This document shows, in pieces, positions 1 through 7,589 of a DNA stretch of 64,000 nucleotides (position 1 is the first letter of the stretch; each line of letters opens with the position of its first letter). The stretch is taken from contig NZ_CP021780.1 of the NCBI RefSeq assembly GCF_002192415.1, positions 7,688,001 to 7,752,000 on the forward strand, in the 5' to 3' direction. Under the pieces are notes generated by a model. It was not told where the DNA came from. It saw nothing but the letters and a program-made list of their open reading frames with translations, and made no database searches. The position numbers were made by a program, and so were the translations under genes. Source of the DNA: Paenibacillus donghaensis. GTDB lineage: Bacteria > Bacillota > Bacilli > Paenibacillales > Paenibacillaceae.

Positions 1-2
1 AA

Positions 3-446
3 TATCGGCGGTCATTGGGTGAGGATGGGATTAGAACTTTTACTAAAAACTATGCTTTTGGAAGAATAGCTTATGGCAAAGCTACTCTCAATTTGGCAGG
101 GAAAATTAGAGTGAGAACAGCTCCAGGTACCATTAACTCAGAGATTCTTATTTTAGAGAAGAAAACAGATGGGAAATCCTTCGAATTGTTCACTGATAAA
201 AACGATAAAATTTCTTATTATAAAAAAGTCAGAAATACTTTCACACTTTCTATTATTGGAATTCTTATTGTGGTTATTGTGAGCAAACCACGAGGGCTAA
301 ACTTTTTAAATAATGAACAAGTTCCAATTGTAATTTCATATGTAGTTAAAGGTTTAGGCATTGCAATATGCATACCTCTCCTAATAACCGTTTCAAAAGC
401 TATGTATCGTTTACGGCAGCTAAAAAAAGAGACCACACCTGAATAA
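3..446 (+). CDS. Hypothetical membrane protein, possibly 5'-truncated by the window edge
   Basis: The frame is open from the first bases of the window, so the true start may lie upstream; the first in-window start is a TTG at 15. The C-terminal half holds two hydrophobic segments (about residues 77-93 and 105-125 counted from the TTG) with a short loop between them, and ends in a basic, then acidic tail. The N-terminal half is polar. I do not recognise the family. The A+T-rich base use differs from most of the window. Function unknown. Confidence 0.5.
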   Translation, partial: YRRSLGEDGIRTFTKNYAFGRIAYGKATLNLAGKIRVRTAPGTINSEILILEKKTDGKSFELFTDKNDKISYYKKVRNTFTLSIIGILIVVIVSKPRGLNFLNNEQVPIVISYVVKGLGIAICIPLLITVSKAMYRLRQLKKETTPE

Positions 447-610
447 GGAAATCCGAATGTTTACACTCCATAACAACAATTCAAAAACGTTTGTCTGTCG
501 TTCCACGTTTGAAGGAATAGTAACAGGCCAGCGTTAATTTAAAGCTATCAATTACAAAATCATTGTCTTTCTTCGCATTCGCATTGTCGAACTTCTGCAG
601 GATGTCATAA

Positions 611-763
611 CGCGTGTTGCGCTGCGCGGGGATCTTTGGTACCTTGATGGATACGAATGGATCCACTGTACGCGATTACTTTCAGGGATTCGTGGTCGGC
701 ATCAATGGAGTGGCCTTCTTCTTAACCCTGTGGAGTCTGGCGAAGGAACGTAAGAGAGCATAA
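611..763 (+). pseudogene. Remnant of the 3' end of a membrane protein gene
   Basis: A short open frame (start possible at ATG 647) encodes a polar stretch, one transmembrane-like segment with the motif VVGINGVAFFLTLWSLA, and a basic tail KERKRA. It ends just before a strong bidirectional terminator hairpin, as the end of a real gene would. The frame closes upstream with a stop at 608-610, so only a tail is left. It could also be a real 38-residue small membrane protein starting at 647. The family is not recognised. Confidence 0.3.
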
Positions 764-781
764 CGGGCAAGAAAGCTACAG

Positions 782-812
782 AACAGCCGCGGCGGATGCC
801 GCGGCTGTTTCT
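782..812. terminator. Hairpin terminator
   Basis: The arms AACAGCCGCGG and CCGCGGCTGTT flank a short loop and are followed by TTCTGTT. The hairpin could serve the remnant on the plus strand and the small ORF on the minus strand. Confidence 0.7.
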
Positions 813-813
813 G

Positions 814-996
814 TTACGCATAAGCTGGGTTATAAGGCATCAGGAGTGAACGTATACCGTATTGCCCCAACGTGTCTCTGTATCGGGTATAGTATTCGAG
901 CTCCTTCTTCTCGCCGAGGGCGAGTGAGAGGGATTCATAGGTAGATAAAGAGTACGGGGGGGAAGATGGGAAGGTTTCAGAGGGGGATTCTTCCAT
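814..996 (-). CDS. Small hypothetical protein (60 aa)
   Basis: An ATG at 996 preceded by AAAGGTG (only 2 nt spacing) opens a 60-codon frame ending right beside a terminator hairpin. The product has a Ser/Pro-rich N-terminus and a Tyr-rich C-terminal half (ELEYYTRYRDTLGQYG). It has no recognised domain. Support is the Shine-Dalgarno-like sequence and the terminator only; it may be a chance frame or a gene remnant. Confidence 0.25.
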   Translation of the reverse strand: MEESPSETFPSSPPYSLSTYESLSLALGEKKELEYYTRYRDTLGQYGIRSLLMPYNPAYA

Positions 997-1114
997 AACA
1001 CCTTTATATTAATAGGCAGAATGGACAGAGTTGTAACACGGGCAAGCAGGTTTACAATTTTATTGAGTTCGTGTATGTTAATGGGAATTCCATGACATGA
1101 AATGAGATGATGTA

Positions 1115-1270
1115 ATGATACTAAGAAATCTCATAGGTTTTATAGCCTTGTTCTTATTCAGTTACTTTATCATCGAGTCCGACCTCAGATCGTCTTTCTT
1201 ACTAGCCATTGGTCTCTCTCTGGTCATGATTGTAGTTGACTTCATAGGCAGAAAGAAGAGCAAGTTATAG
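1115..1270 (+). CDS. Small two-helix membrane protein (51 aa)
   Basis: ATG ATA CTA starts a 51-codon frame. It encodes a basic N-terminus (MILRN), a first hydrophobic helix (GFIALFLFSYFII), a short acidic turn (ESDLRS), a second helix (FLLAIGLSLVMIVVDFIG) and a basic tail (RKKSKL). The helix-turn-helix layout with positive ends is what a genuine small membrane protein shows. There is no strong Shine-Dalgarno sequence. The family is not recognised and the function is unknown. Confidence 0.45.
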   Translation: MILRNLIGFIALFLFSYFIIESDLRSSFLLAIGLSLVMIVVDFIGRKKSKL

Positions 1271-1287
1271 CTTTCCTAAGTCTGAGT

Positions 1288-1562
1288 CATTAAATTAGTT
1301 GCGAAACTGCATCTAATTAGCCAAATTTTTCTGTTTTGGAGGAAATAAGTGCGAATACGCATCTATTTTGGATGTTTGAGCATCCCAGGAGTAATTTACT
1401 CGAAATTAGTTGCAGATTTGCACTTATTCGCCTGCTGATGAACGTTTCGGCTGAATTTAGTTGCAGTTTCGCATCTAATTATTCTGAAGGTTCCAGGGCA
1501 GTACTCTAAAACCCGACTGAACCTAAGTAGTAACCACTTTCGCAACTAAATGCTTTATAGAA
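1288..1562 (+). repeat. Family A palindrome-array repeat, copy A1
   Basis: The segment holds several imperfect palindromes of the form TTAGTTGC-(6 nt)-GCATCTAA and ends in CCTAAGTAGTAAC followed by CACTTTCG and the arm CAACTAAAT. The left end appears truncated. The same sequence recurs, diverged, near 6961, 13639, 38119 and 52416. It has no coding content. Confidence 0.85.
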
Positions 1563-1566
1563 GTGG

Positions 1567-1615
1567 CAAAAAAGGGGATCACCGCAGCCAATAGGCTGGA
1601 GTGATCCCCTTTTGT
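1567..1615 (-). terminator. Terminator of the ytxJ-glutaredoxin operon
   Basis: The arms AAAAGGGGATCAC and GTGATCCCCTTTT enclose an internal GCAGCC/GGCTG-type loop stem. Read on the minus strand the hairpin is followed by a T-run (TTTTTTGCC), just downstream of the glutaredoxin-like gene. Confidence 0.8.
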
Positions 1616-1665
1616 AAAACACAAGATAGTGTATAAATAGTGCTTATAAGTATGAAGCACCTATA

Positions 1666-1908
1666 TTACTTAGCCGCGGCCTCGATCAGTGCTTTAAGCT
1701 CAGGCAGGTTAAAGCCCTTTACAACATGGTCGCCGCCTACAGTGACCGGAACGCCCATGAAGCCGAGTTTCTCCACTTCATCCTGGTAGACCGTGCTGGT
1801 CATCACATCCCGCACCTCGAAGGGAACGCCTTGCTCTGTAAGGAACTGCTTCACCAGATTGCAGTCGCTGCAGCCTGAAGTTGAGTAGACGATAACTGGA
1901 GTGCTCAT
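1666..1908 (-). CDS. Glutaredoxin-family protein
   Basis: This is an 80-residue thioredoxin-fold protein. The N-terminal strand VIVYSTSGC leads into a redox motif Cys13-Ser-Asp-Cys16, and GVPVTV around residue 53 carries the cis-proline expected of glutaredoxins. The length fits NrdH/Grx-like proteins. It probably catalyses cytoplasmic dithiol or mixed-disulfide exchange; the partner is not shown. The ATG overlaps the stop of the upstream ytxJ (ATGA), so both are translated from one message. Pairing with YtxJ suggests a bacillithiol-linked role, which is inference. Confidence 0.85.
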   Translation of the reverse strand: MSTPVIVYSTSGCSDCNLVKQFLTEQGVPFEVRDVMTSTVYQDEVEKLGFMGVPVTVGGDHVVKGFNLPELKALIEAAAK

Positions 1909-2231
1909 TGGCTCACAGCCTGCTGGATGGCATCGCGCGTGATTTTCCAGTGGGAGGTGTTCCAGCTGACTTCGCTGCCCTCCAGCAGGAAGATCTGCGG
2001 AGATTCATGTTTGATTCCGAACTCTTCGGCGATCTGATTGGAGACCGGACGGTCTTCAATGACCAGAACGACGGCAGCTGTGGTGTCCGCATCCTTCAGA
2101 TAAGACTGGAATTCCTCGTGGGCTTTGGCGCTGATCGGGCAGGTAGTGCTGTGCTTGAAGAGCAGTTTTTTGCCCGGCTGTGCGACATATTGGTGCAGTT
2201 CTTCGATGGAATGGAGCTGTTGAATAGACAT
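1905..2231 (-). CDS. ytxJ: Bacillithiol system redox-active protein YtxJ
   Basis: This is a 108-residue thioredoxin-like protein with the family signature TCPIS, with a single active cysteine at about residue 31 (HSTTCPISAKAH). The hydrophobic strand AAVVLVIEDRP and the motif ESPQIFLL, with its cis-proline, follow. YtxJ proteins are monothiol bacilliredoxin-like proteins thought to remove bacillithiol from cytoplasmic proteins. AGGAGGATG-type Shine-Dalgarno sequence lies upstream of the ATG. The 3' end overlaps the glutaredoxin-like gene by 4 nt. Confidence 0.9.
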   Translation of the reverse strand: MSIQQLHSIEELHQYVAQPGKKLLFKHSTTCPISAKAHEEFQSYLKDADTTAAVVLVIEDRPVSNQIAEEFGIKHESPQIFLLEGSEVSWNTSHWKITRDAIQQAVSQ

Positions 2232-2428
2232 AAGTTCATCCTCCTAATGCACACGTCAGTGTGCTCAATATCATATGGCTGTCAACCTGTAATCATGATT
2301 GTAACATAGTTCAAAATTAAATCAAAAGGGTTCAGCCCAGGGTCCCGTTGAAAAAAGCACAGCACCATGCTAAGGTGATATTGAAGTGAGACCAGGAGAT
2401 GCTTTTACCAGACAGGAGTGTATAGGAT

Positions 2429-3151
2429 ATGGACAAAGTAGCTTGTGTGACCGGTACCGACCGGGGACTGGGATTGTCGATCACCCGTGTTCTGCTGGAG
2501 CAAAATTATAAGGTGTTTGCCGGCCAGCATAGAGAAGACTCGGAGAATCTGAAAGCGCTTAAAGCTGAATACCCGCAGCAGCTGGAGCCGGTCCTGCTGG
2601 ATATCGGCCGTAAGGAGAGCGTCAAGCAAGCTGCACGCCTTATCGCCGGCAAGACCGGACATGTAGACATGCTGATTAACAATGCGGGAATTATCCGCAG
2701 CGCTGACGATGCCACGATGCTGGTCGATATGGATGATGAAGCCATGGCGGAGATCTATAATGTGAATACACTGGGTGCGCTGCGGGTTAGCAATGCTCTG
2801 ATGGGACTGCTCCTGCAGGGGGAGGATAAGCTGATCGTGAATATTTCCTCCGAAGCAGGCAGCATCGGAAGCAACCAGCGGATTAATATGTACGGGTACT
2901 GTATGTCCAAGGCAGCGCTGAATATGCAGTCCTCCCTGATGCATAACCATCTGAAGACGCTGGGCGGACAGGTAATGGTCTTCCATCCCGGCTGGCTGCA
3001 GACCTATATGAGCGGCATGAAGAAGGATGAGGCGGATTATTCTGCTGACGAGGCTGCCGGGAAGATTATGAAGCTTGTACTGGACTATCCGGCATATAAG
3101 GGAGAAGAACCGGCGTATCTTGATCTGAATGGGCAGGCATGGCCCTGGTAA
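2429..3151 (+). CDS. SDR-family NAD(P)-dependent oxidoreductase
   Basis: This is a classical short-chain dehydrogenase of 240 residues with a Rossmann fold. The cofactor motif TGTDRGLG is at residues 8-15 and NNAG at 84-87. The active-site serine lies in NISSEAGS (about 140-145) and the catalytic pair is Tyr157-x3-Lys161 (YCMSK). Length and motif spacing are normal. The resemblance is to the sniffer/carbonyl-reductase-like SDRs, but the substrate cannot be read from the sequence. The ThuA-like gene follows, with its start about 40 nt downstream. Confidence 0.85.
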   Translation: MDKVACVTGTDRGLGLSITRVLLEQNYKVFAGQHREDSENLKALKAEYPQQLEPVLLDIGRKESVKQAARLIAGKTGHVDMLINNAGIIRSADDATMLVDMDDEAMAEIYNVNTLGALRVSNALMGLLLQGEDKLIVNISSEAGSIGSNQRINMYGYCMSKAALNMQSSLMHNHLKTLGGQVMVFHPGWLQTYMSGMKKDEADYSADEAAGKIMKLVLDYPAYKGEEPAYLDLNGQAWPW

Positions 3152-3192
3152 CAGCCGGAGAACGACAACTATTCAGGAGAGGTGTTGATGAG

Positions 3193-3828
3193 ATGGGAAG
3201 CGGCAAAGCACTGGCATTAGGAAGCTATACTGAAGTTAAATACCATCCGTTCAGCGGTGTGGACCATGAGCTGGAGCAGATTATGGCTCCGGAGCTGCAG
3301 GTGGATTGCTCGGAGGATTACAGCCTGCTGTCCAAGCAGACGCTGGCTGAATATGAATTGGTGATTGCCTACACCGAATTCTCCGATATTCCGCTGGCGC
3401 AAGAGCAGAGCGCAGCGCTGCTCTCCTATGTTGCAGAAGGCGGTGGGCTGCTTGCTGTACATAACGGCATCTCACTGCAGCGCAATCAGGAGCTGGGGCT
3501 GCTGCTGGGAGCCCATTTTACCCACCACCCCGAGTATACTGCTCTGCAGATCGGTATTCCCGCGCGGGAGCATCCCATTATGCAGGGGATTGATGATTTC
3601 GTAATTGAGGATGAGCCATATTATTTCGAGCGGACACCGCATTTCGAATCGACCATCCTGGCAGAATATCCGCATGACGGAGCGATGAGAGCTGCGGCCT
3701 GGTGCCATTCCTTCGGGTTGGGCCGTGTGGTGTATCTGATGCCGGGACATCATCTGCCCTCCTTCTCCTCCGAGCCTTTCCGCAAGATGATCCTTAGGGG
3801 CGGCATGTGGGCGGCAGGCAGGCTGTAG
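3193..3828 (+). CDS. ThuA-like domain protein
   Basis: This is a class I glutamine-amidotransferase-like fold of the ThuA family, proteins linked to trehalose and other sugar use. Visible marks are YELVIAYTEF, GGGLLAVHNG with the His/Asn near the glutaminase-like elbow, and GAHFTHHPEY. Near the end VYLMPGHH matches the family's conserved C-terminal histidine strand. I chose ATG 3193 because AGGAGAGG lies 10 nt upstream; an upstream ATG at 3139 would overlap the SDR gene and lacks such a site. The exact reaction is unknown. Confidence 0.8.
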   Translation: MGSGKALALGSYTEVKYHPFSGVDHELEQIMAPELQVDCSEDYSLLSKQTLAEYELVIAYTEFSDIPLAQEQSAALLSYVAEGGGLLAVHNGISLQRNQELGLLLGAHFTHHPEYTALQIGIPAREHPIMQGIDDFVIEDEPYYFERTPHFESTILAEYPHDGAMRAAAWCHSFGLGRVVYLMPGHHLPSFSSEPFRKMILRGGMWAAGRL

Positions 3829-3834
3829 TCACAC

Positions 3835-3871
3835 GACAGGCAGCAGGGAATGAAAACCTGCTGCCTGTCTA
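3835..3871. terminator. Bidirectional terminator between ThuA-like and CHAD genes
   Basis: The perfect 13-bp arms GACAGGCAGCAGG and CCTGCTGCCTGTC enclose a 9-nt A-rich loop. The hairpin lies between two convergent genes. Confidence 0.8.
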
Positions 3872-3892
3872 TATATGAGGAAAGAGGGTTAT

Positions 3893-4783
3893 TTATGATT
3901 TCGTTCTGGTGGCCACAGGCACGACTTCATTCTGCTGCAGTGCTTCCAACACCTCGGCGCGCAGCGCATCGGTGAAGGCATTCCAGGTTTTGCGGCCTAT
4001 CTCCAGCTTTTCGCGGCCAATGGAATCAAGCGTTTCCAGCCATACCCGCTTATCGTTGATCAGGCCCAGCTGGTCCTGAATCTCCTGGAACATCTGCTCA
4101 TGGGCATGAAACTTCTGGCTTAGAGCGAATGAGGCACTGCTGGCGGTATAGCGCAGCTCCTTCGCAGCAATCCGTAGCTGATGCAGTGCCTCGAAAGCTT
4201 CTCCCGATCCGCTGTCCTGTTCGCGGAAGATGGTCTTGCAGGTTTTTTTCTGCTGCTCAAATGCCACCTCCAGCTCCCGCATCACAACGTTGGCGTCTCT
4301 TTTGGATACCAGCGGCTCCAACTGCTCCCGTAGAAAAGTGTCCCACAGCCTATCCAGCTCTTTATTGACCAGTCTCGGCAGCTGCTCGGCGAGCTTCCTG
4401 CGGTAGATCTTGCGCTTATCCTTCTGGTGTTTAATGACAGCCTTCAGCAACCCGGCAACTTTCTTGCTGCCTTCCTGTTTCGCTGCTTGGCGCCTGTCCT
4501 TGAATGAGGCGATCAGCACGTCGGCATCTCTGACCTTGCCCAGTCGTTTTTGGGATTTTTTGAATACAGGATAGAGGCCTGAGGTGTGCTCCGGGTCCAG
4601 GATGGATAAAAGGGTCAGTAGCTTGCGGCTGTTAACCCGCGTCTGATGAATATCCTCCTCGTCGAATTTGTCGAGTGCCTTCTTGCTGTAATCGCGGAAA
4701 TTGGCATACAGAATGACCAGCGCCTGCTCCCATTGTCTGGTTTTGCTTAACTGGCGGTCTTTGGTCTGCTGTTCGGTTGTCAC
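3893..4783 (-). CDS. CHAD domain protein
   Basis: This is a helical 296-residue protein whose N-terminal part carries the CHAD signature IHQTRVNSRKLLTLLSIL, with the conserved histidine and basic residues, then GKVRDADVLI. A second half-repeat includes LHQLRIAAKELRY. CHAD domains are polyphosphate-binding helical bundles rich in conserved His and Lys/Arg. No CYTH domain is fused or adjacent, so this is a stand-alone CHAD protein. It probably binds polyphosphate in the cytoplasm. Confidence 0.88.
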   Translation of the reverse strand: MTTEQQTKDRQLSKTRQWEQALVILYANFRDYSKKALDKFDEEDIHQTRVNSRKLLTLLSILDPEHTSGLYPVFKKSQKRLGKVRDADVLIASFKDRRQAAKQEGSKKVAGLLKAVIKHQKDKRKIYRRKLAEQLPRLVNKELDRLWDTFLREQLEPLVSKRDANVVMRELEVAFEQQKKTCKTIFREQDSGSGEAFEALHQLRIAAKELRYTASSASFALSQKFHAHEQMFQEIQDQLGLINDKRVWLETLDSIGREKLEIGRKTWNAFTDALRAEVLEALQQNEVVPVATRTKS

Positions 4784-4919
4784 ACGGCATCACTCCTGAA
4801 CGTTGGTTTGGGCACGCCATTTGTTCGTAACCTTATCGCTTGGGTAATCGTCTTATAAGACAAGGATAGCGTTATCATGACACGAATTCAAATTCTTGAA
4901 CATAAGGAGCTGAAGGAAT

Positions 4920-5909
4920 ATGAGAACAAGAAATCTGGCACTGGCCTTGAGCTTAGGTGTGGTGCTTGCTGCAGGCGGAGGCGAAGGGGCATGGCTGGCT
5001 TCAGCGGCGGCAGCGCCGGCGGAAGGGACAACAGCAGCGGAGAGCCTGGCTGTTCCCAGGATTCTGGTCAACGGAAGCAGGCTGACTCTTGCGGCGAACC
5101 CTTATATCAAGCGAGGGCGGGTGATGGTTCCGCTGAGAGGCATGGCGGAAGGAATAGGGGCGAAAGTGCTCTGGGACGCAGCCACACGTACAGCAACCGT
5201 GAAGCGCGGCGACCATGAGGCGCGGATTACGGCGGGCAGCTCTGCGGCGCTGAAGAACGGCAGGCAGGCGGAGTTGGATGCGCCTGCCGAAGTGAAGCGG
5301 GGAGTCATGTATATACCGCTGCGGTTCTCGGCCGAAAGTCTGGGCGGCAGGGTGACCTGGAGTGCCAAGACGGCTTCGGCGGCCATCACCTTGCCGCTGG
5401 CCTCGGATACAGCCCGCGAGCTGATTAAGGAGCAGGCGGACAAGGCGGTGGCTGCGCTGAAGAGCGGCGATTGGGCAGCCATCGCCGGGATGAGCACCGC
5501 CCAGGGTATACGGTTCTCACCCTACGGGTACGTGGACCGCAATGACCGGGTGCTGAGCCGTGATCAGCTGGCTAATGCTGCACAGGACAAGGAAGCCTAT
5601 GTGTGGGGCGCTTACGATGGCAGCGGGGAGGCGATCAAGCTTACTTTTGCCGAATATGCAGAGAAGTTTATCTACAGCTCTGACTTCGCAGCCGCACCGC
5701 AGATCGGTTACAATAAGACGATAGGTATGGGCAATACGCTGAACAATGTGCATCAGGTATACCCGGACGCCATTGTGGTGGAATATCATTATGACGGATT
5801 CGATCCGCAGTACGCCGGTATGGACTGGGAAAGTCTGCGGCTCGTGTTCCAGAAAGAAGGTAGTCAGTGGAGACTAGCGGGCATTATTCATGATCAGTGG
5901 ACGATTTAA
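4920..5909 (+). CDS. Secreted stalk (copper amine oxidase N-terminal-like) domain protein
   Basis: An N-terminal signal peptide (basic MRTRN, hydrophobic LALALSLGVVLAAGG, Ala-rich cleavage region near residue 30) is followed by two copies of the stalk-type motif: PYIKRGRVMVPLRGMAEGIGA with VLWDAATRTATVKRG, and GVMYIPLRFSAESLGG with VTWSAKTASAAI. These domains are common on exported Paenibacillus proteins. The remaining 170 residues resemble an NTF2-like fold (SGDWAAIAGMSTAQGIRFSPYGYV ... LRLVFQKEGSQWRLAGIIHDQW) but this is inference. Likely function: cell-envelope binding. The last 20 nt overlap the LipL gene. Confidence 0.82.
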   Translation: MRTRNLALALSLGVVLAAGGGEGAWLASAAAAPAEGTTAAESLAVPRILVNGSRLTLAANPYIKRGRVMVPLRGMAEGIGAKVLWDAATRTATVKRGDHEARITAGSSAALKNGRQAELDAPAEVKRGVMYIPLRFSAESLGGRVTWSAKTASAAITLPLASDTARELIKEQADKAVAALKSGDWAAIAGMSTAQGIRFSPYGYVDRNDRVLSRDQLANAAQDKEAYVWGAYDGSGEAIKLTFAEYAEKFIYSSDFAAAPQIGYNKTIGMGNTLNNVHQVYPDAIVVEYHYDGFDPQYAGMDWESLRLVFQKEGSQWRLAGIIHDQWTI

Positions 5910-6843
5910 TCCGGCAGGGACAAGGGCGGGGGCGCAGCTTCCTCCGCTGATGGCGGTCTTTGAGCATCTTCAGGTCGAAGAGGATCAGCTGTTGCAGGGC
6001 GGGCAAGAGCAGCTAATAGGTAGACAGTCTATGGATACGCAGTCTAATAAGGGTGAGGCTGGTGATGTGCTGATCCCGTTTGCCTTCGAGGAGATGCTCT
6101 GCCGGGATATCGGCAGCGGTCATGCCCCGCCGGCGCTGCATCTCTGGAGCCATCCGGCCGGGCTTGCGCTAGGCCTGCGCGACAGCAGACTGCCCGGCGC
6201 TGCCCGAGTGATGGCAAGCCTTACGCAGGAAGGCCTGCGCACGGCGGTCCGGCACTCCGGCGGCGCTGCGGTGCCGCTGGATGCCGGAGTGGTAAATGTC
6301 GCGCTGCTGCTGCCCAAGAGCCGCGGCAAGCTGGATTTCCACGACGATTTCCGGCTGCTGGCCGGATTAATCGCGGATGCGGTTGCCTTAAGCCATCCGC
6401 AGGCGGCGGCGAAGATTGAGGCATATGAGATTAAGGGCTCCTACTGCCCGGGCGACTTTGATCTGTCGATTGGCGGGCGTAAGTTCTGCGGCATTGCCCA
6501 GCGGCGGCAGAGCCAGGCCTTTTTTGTGCATGCCTTTGTGGTCGTCTCCGGCCTCGGAGCGCAGCGCGGAGAGCTGGTCCGCCGCTTCTATGCGGATGCT
6601 GCGGAAGGGGACGACTCGCTGGAGTATCCGCGGGTCATCCCGGAGACCATAGCCGCCCTCGGCGAGCTGGGCGGACCGGATTCCCCCGCAGCCTTCGCCG
6701 CGGGGGTCAAGACGGCCCTGGCCGGGCGGGGAGTGACCCTGCTCCCGCAGGAAGGCCTGCTGCAGGACACGGGATATGCGCTGAACTACAGCGATCCCCG
6801 TGTTCTGCAGGCTGCGCAGGTGCTGCGGGAGCGGTACGCCTGA
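5890..6843 (+). CDS. lipL: Octanoyl-[GcvH]:protein N-octanoyltransferase (LipL)
   Basis: This is a biotin/lipoate A/B ligase-fold protein. The block EAYEIKGSYCPGDFDLSI is almost identical to the Bacillus subtilis LipL region holding the catalytic cysteine (here Cys186), followed by GGRKFCGIAQRR. LipL moves octanoyl groups from GcvH to the E2 subunits of lipoate-dependent dehydrogenases in the cytoplasm. The N-terminus is about 36 residues longer than the Bacillus form, so ATG 5950 could be the real start. If 5890 is used, the gene overlaps its neighbour by 20 nt and may be translationally coupled. Confidence 0.88.
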   Translation: MISGRFNPAGTRAGAQLPPLMAVFEHLQVEEDQLLQGGQEQLIGRQSMDTQSNKGEAGDVLIPFAFEEMLCRDIGSGHAPPALHLWSHPAGLALGLRDSRLPGAARVMASLTQEGLRTAVRHSGGAAVPLDAGVVNVALLLPKSRGKLDFHDDFRLLAGLIADAVALSHPQAAAKIEAYEIKGSYCPGDFDLSIGGRKFCGIAQRRQSQAFFVHAFVVVSGLGAQRGELVRRFYADAAEGDDSLEYPRVIPETIAALGELGGPDSPAAFAAGVKTALAGRGVTLLPQEGLLQDTGYALNYSDPRVLQAAQVLRERYA

Positions 6844-6861
6844 GCCGCTTGGCGCGGCTCA
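6842..6861 (+). terminator. Hairpin downstream of lipL
   Basis: The arms GAGCCGC and GCGGCTC lie directly after the lipL stop. There is no long T-run, so termination strength is uncertain. Confidence 0.5.
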
Positions 6862-6960
6862 GGCGTATTTGAGCTGATCAGGGGACGGGCAACGGTTGGA
6901 GGGGGTTATGGTGTTATCGAGTCCCCCAACCCCCCGTATGATGAGGAAGTTCGGAATATT

Positions 6961-7512
6961 GATTTAGTTGCAAAAGTGGTTACTACTTAGGTCCCCTAGC
7001 CCTCTTCGCTCGTAATCCTCGCTTCGATTTCAGACGGTTGCGGACTCAGGAGCCTCTATTTGCTGTACATAGGCCGTTTTGTAGGATTAACGGACCCAGG
7101 AGCCTCTATATCACAGAAAACCCTCGCTTTTGAGTCTGTTTTGACGACTTAGGGGCTATACGGTCCGTAAGACGTCAAAAGATCGCAGATAGGAGGAAAT
7201 AGGGGCTATACGGTCCGCTAGAATGCAGGTTACCTAGTTCAAGGGCTTGGAGTCTCGCAGGGTCCTAAGTAGTAACCAAAAGTGCATCTAATTGGCGGAT
7301 TTTTGGAATTTTGGAGGAAATAAGTGCGAAAAGGCATCTAATTTGGTCTTTTGAGCGCCATAGGAACAATTTACTCGGAATTAGTTGCAGAATCGCACTT
7401 AATCGACCATTGGCTCACGATCTGGCTGAAATTAGTTGCAGTTTCGCATCTATTTGCTCCAAACGTTCCACAGTAACCAGCTAATCCTCGCCGGGACCTA
7501 ATAGTAATCGGA
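6961..7512 (+). repeat. Family A repeat, copy A2, split by a 298-bp insertion
   Basis: The family A sequence begins GATTTAGTTGCAAAAGTG, is interrupted by the element at 6979-7276, resumes at the duplicated CAAAAGTG and runs through further TTAGTTGC/GCATCTAA palindromes to CCTAATAGTAAT at 7497-7508. Removing the insertion and one duplication restores the uninterrupted form seen at 38203 and 52490. Confidence 0.88.
6979..7276 (+). mobile_element. 298-bp MITE-like element, copy 1
   Basis: The termini are GTTACTACTTAGGTCCC (6979-6995) and its inverted copy (7260-7276, 16 of 17 bases matching). The element is flanked by the perfect 8-bp direct repeat CAAAAGTG at 6971-6978 and 7277-7284. It has no open frame of note, so it is non-autonomous. 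Internally the segment AGGGGCTATACGGTCCG occurs twice. An almost identical copy is at 38378-38675. The duplicated 8 bp are the centre of a host palindrome. Confidence 0.88.
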
Positions 7513-7589
7513 TAGGACGGAGTTAGCGGTAGAAATTCCCCATGTTACATGTAACACCTGCGAACTAAGCGATGATCTTCGACTATGTC
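7285..7589. other. Remaining intergenic stretch before the unknown gene
   Basis: After the end of repeat copy A2 there is only a short segment with the palindrome GTTACATGTAAC (about 7542-7553), close to the 3' end of the minus-strand gene. No gene is visible. Confidence 0.5.

Noticed and set aside
481..666. 61-codon minus-strand frame
   Set aside because: Composition looks protein-like but there is no ribosome binding site or family; it might be a gene remnant, not enough to call.
1288..1562. CRISPR array
   Set aside because: Repeat units are imperfect palindromes with variable spacing and the same spacers recur in every copy; no cas genes.
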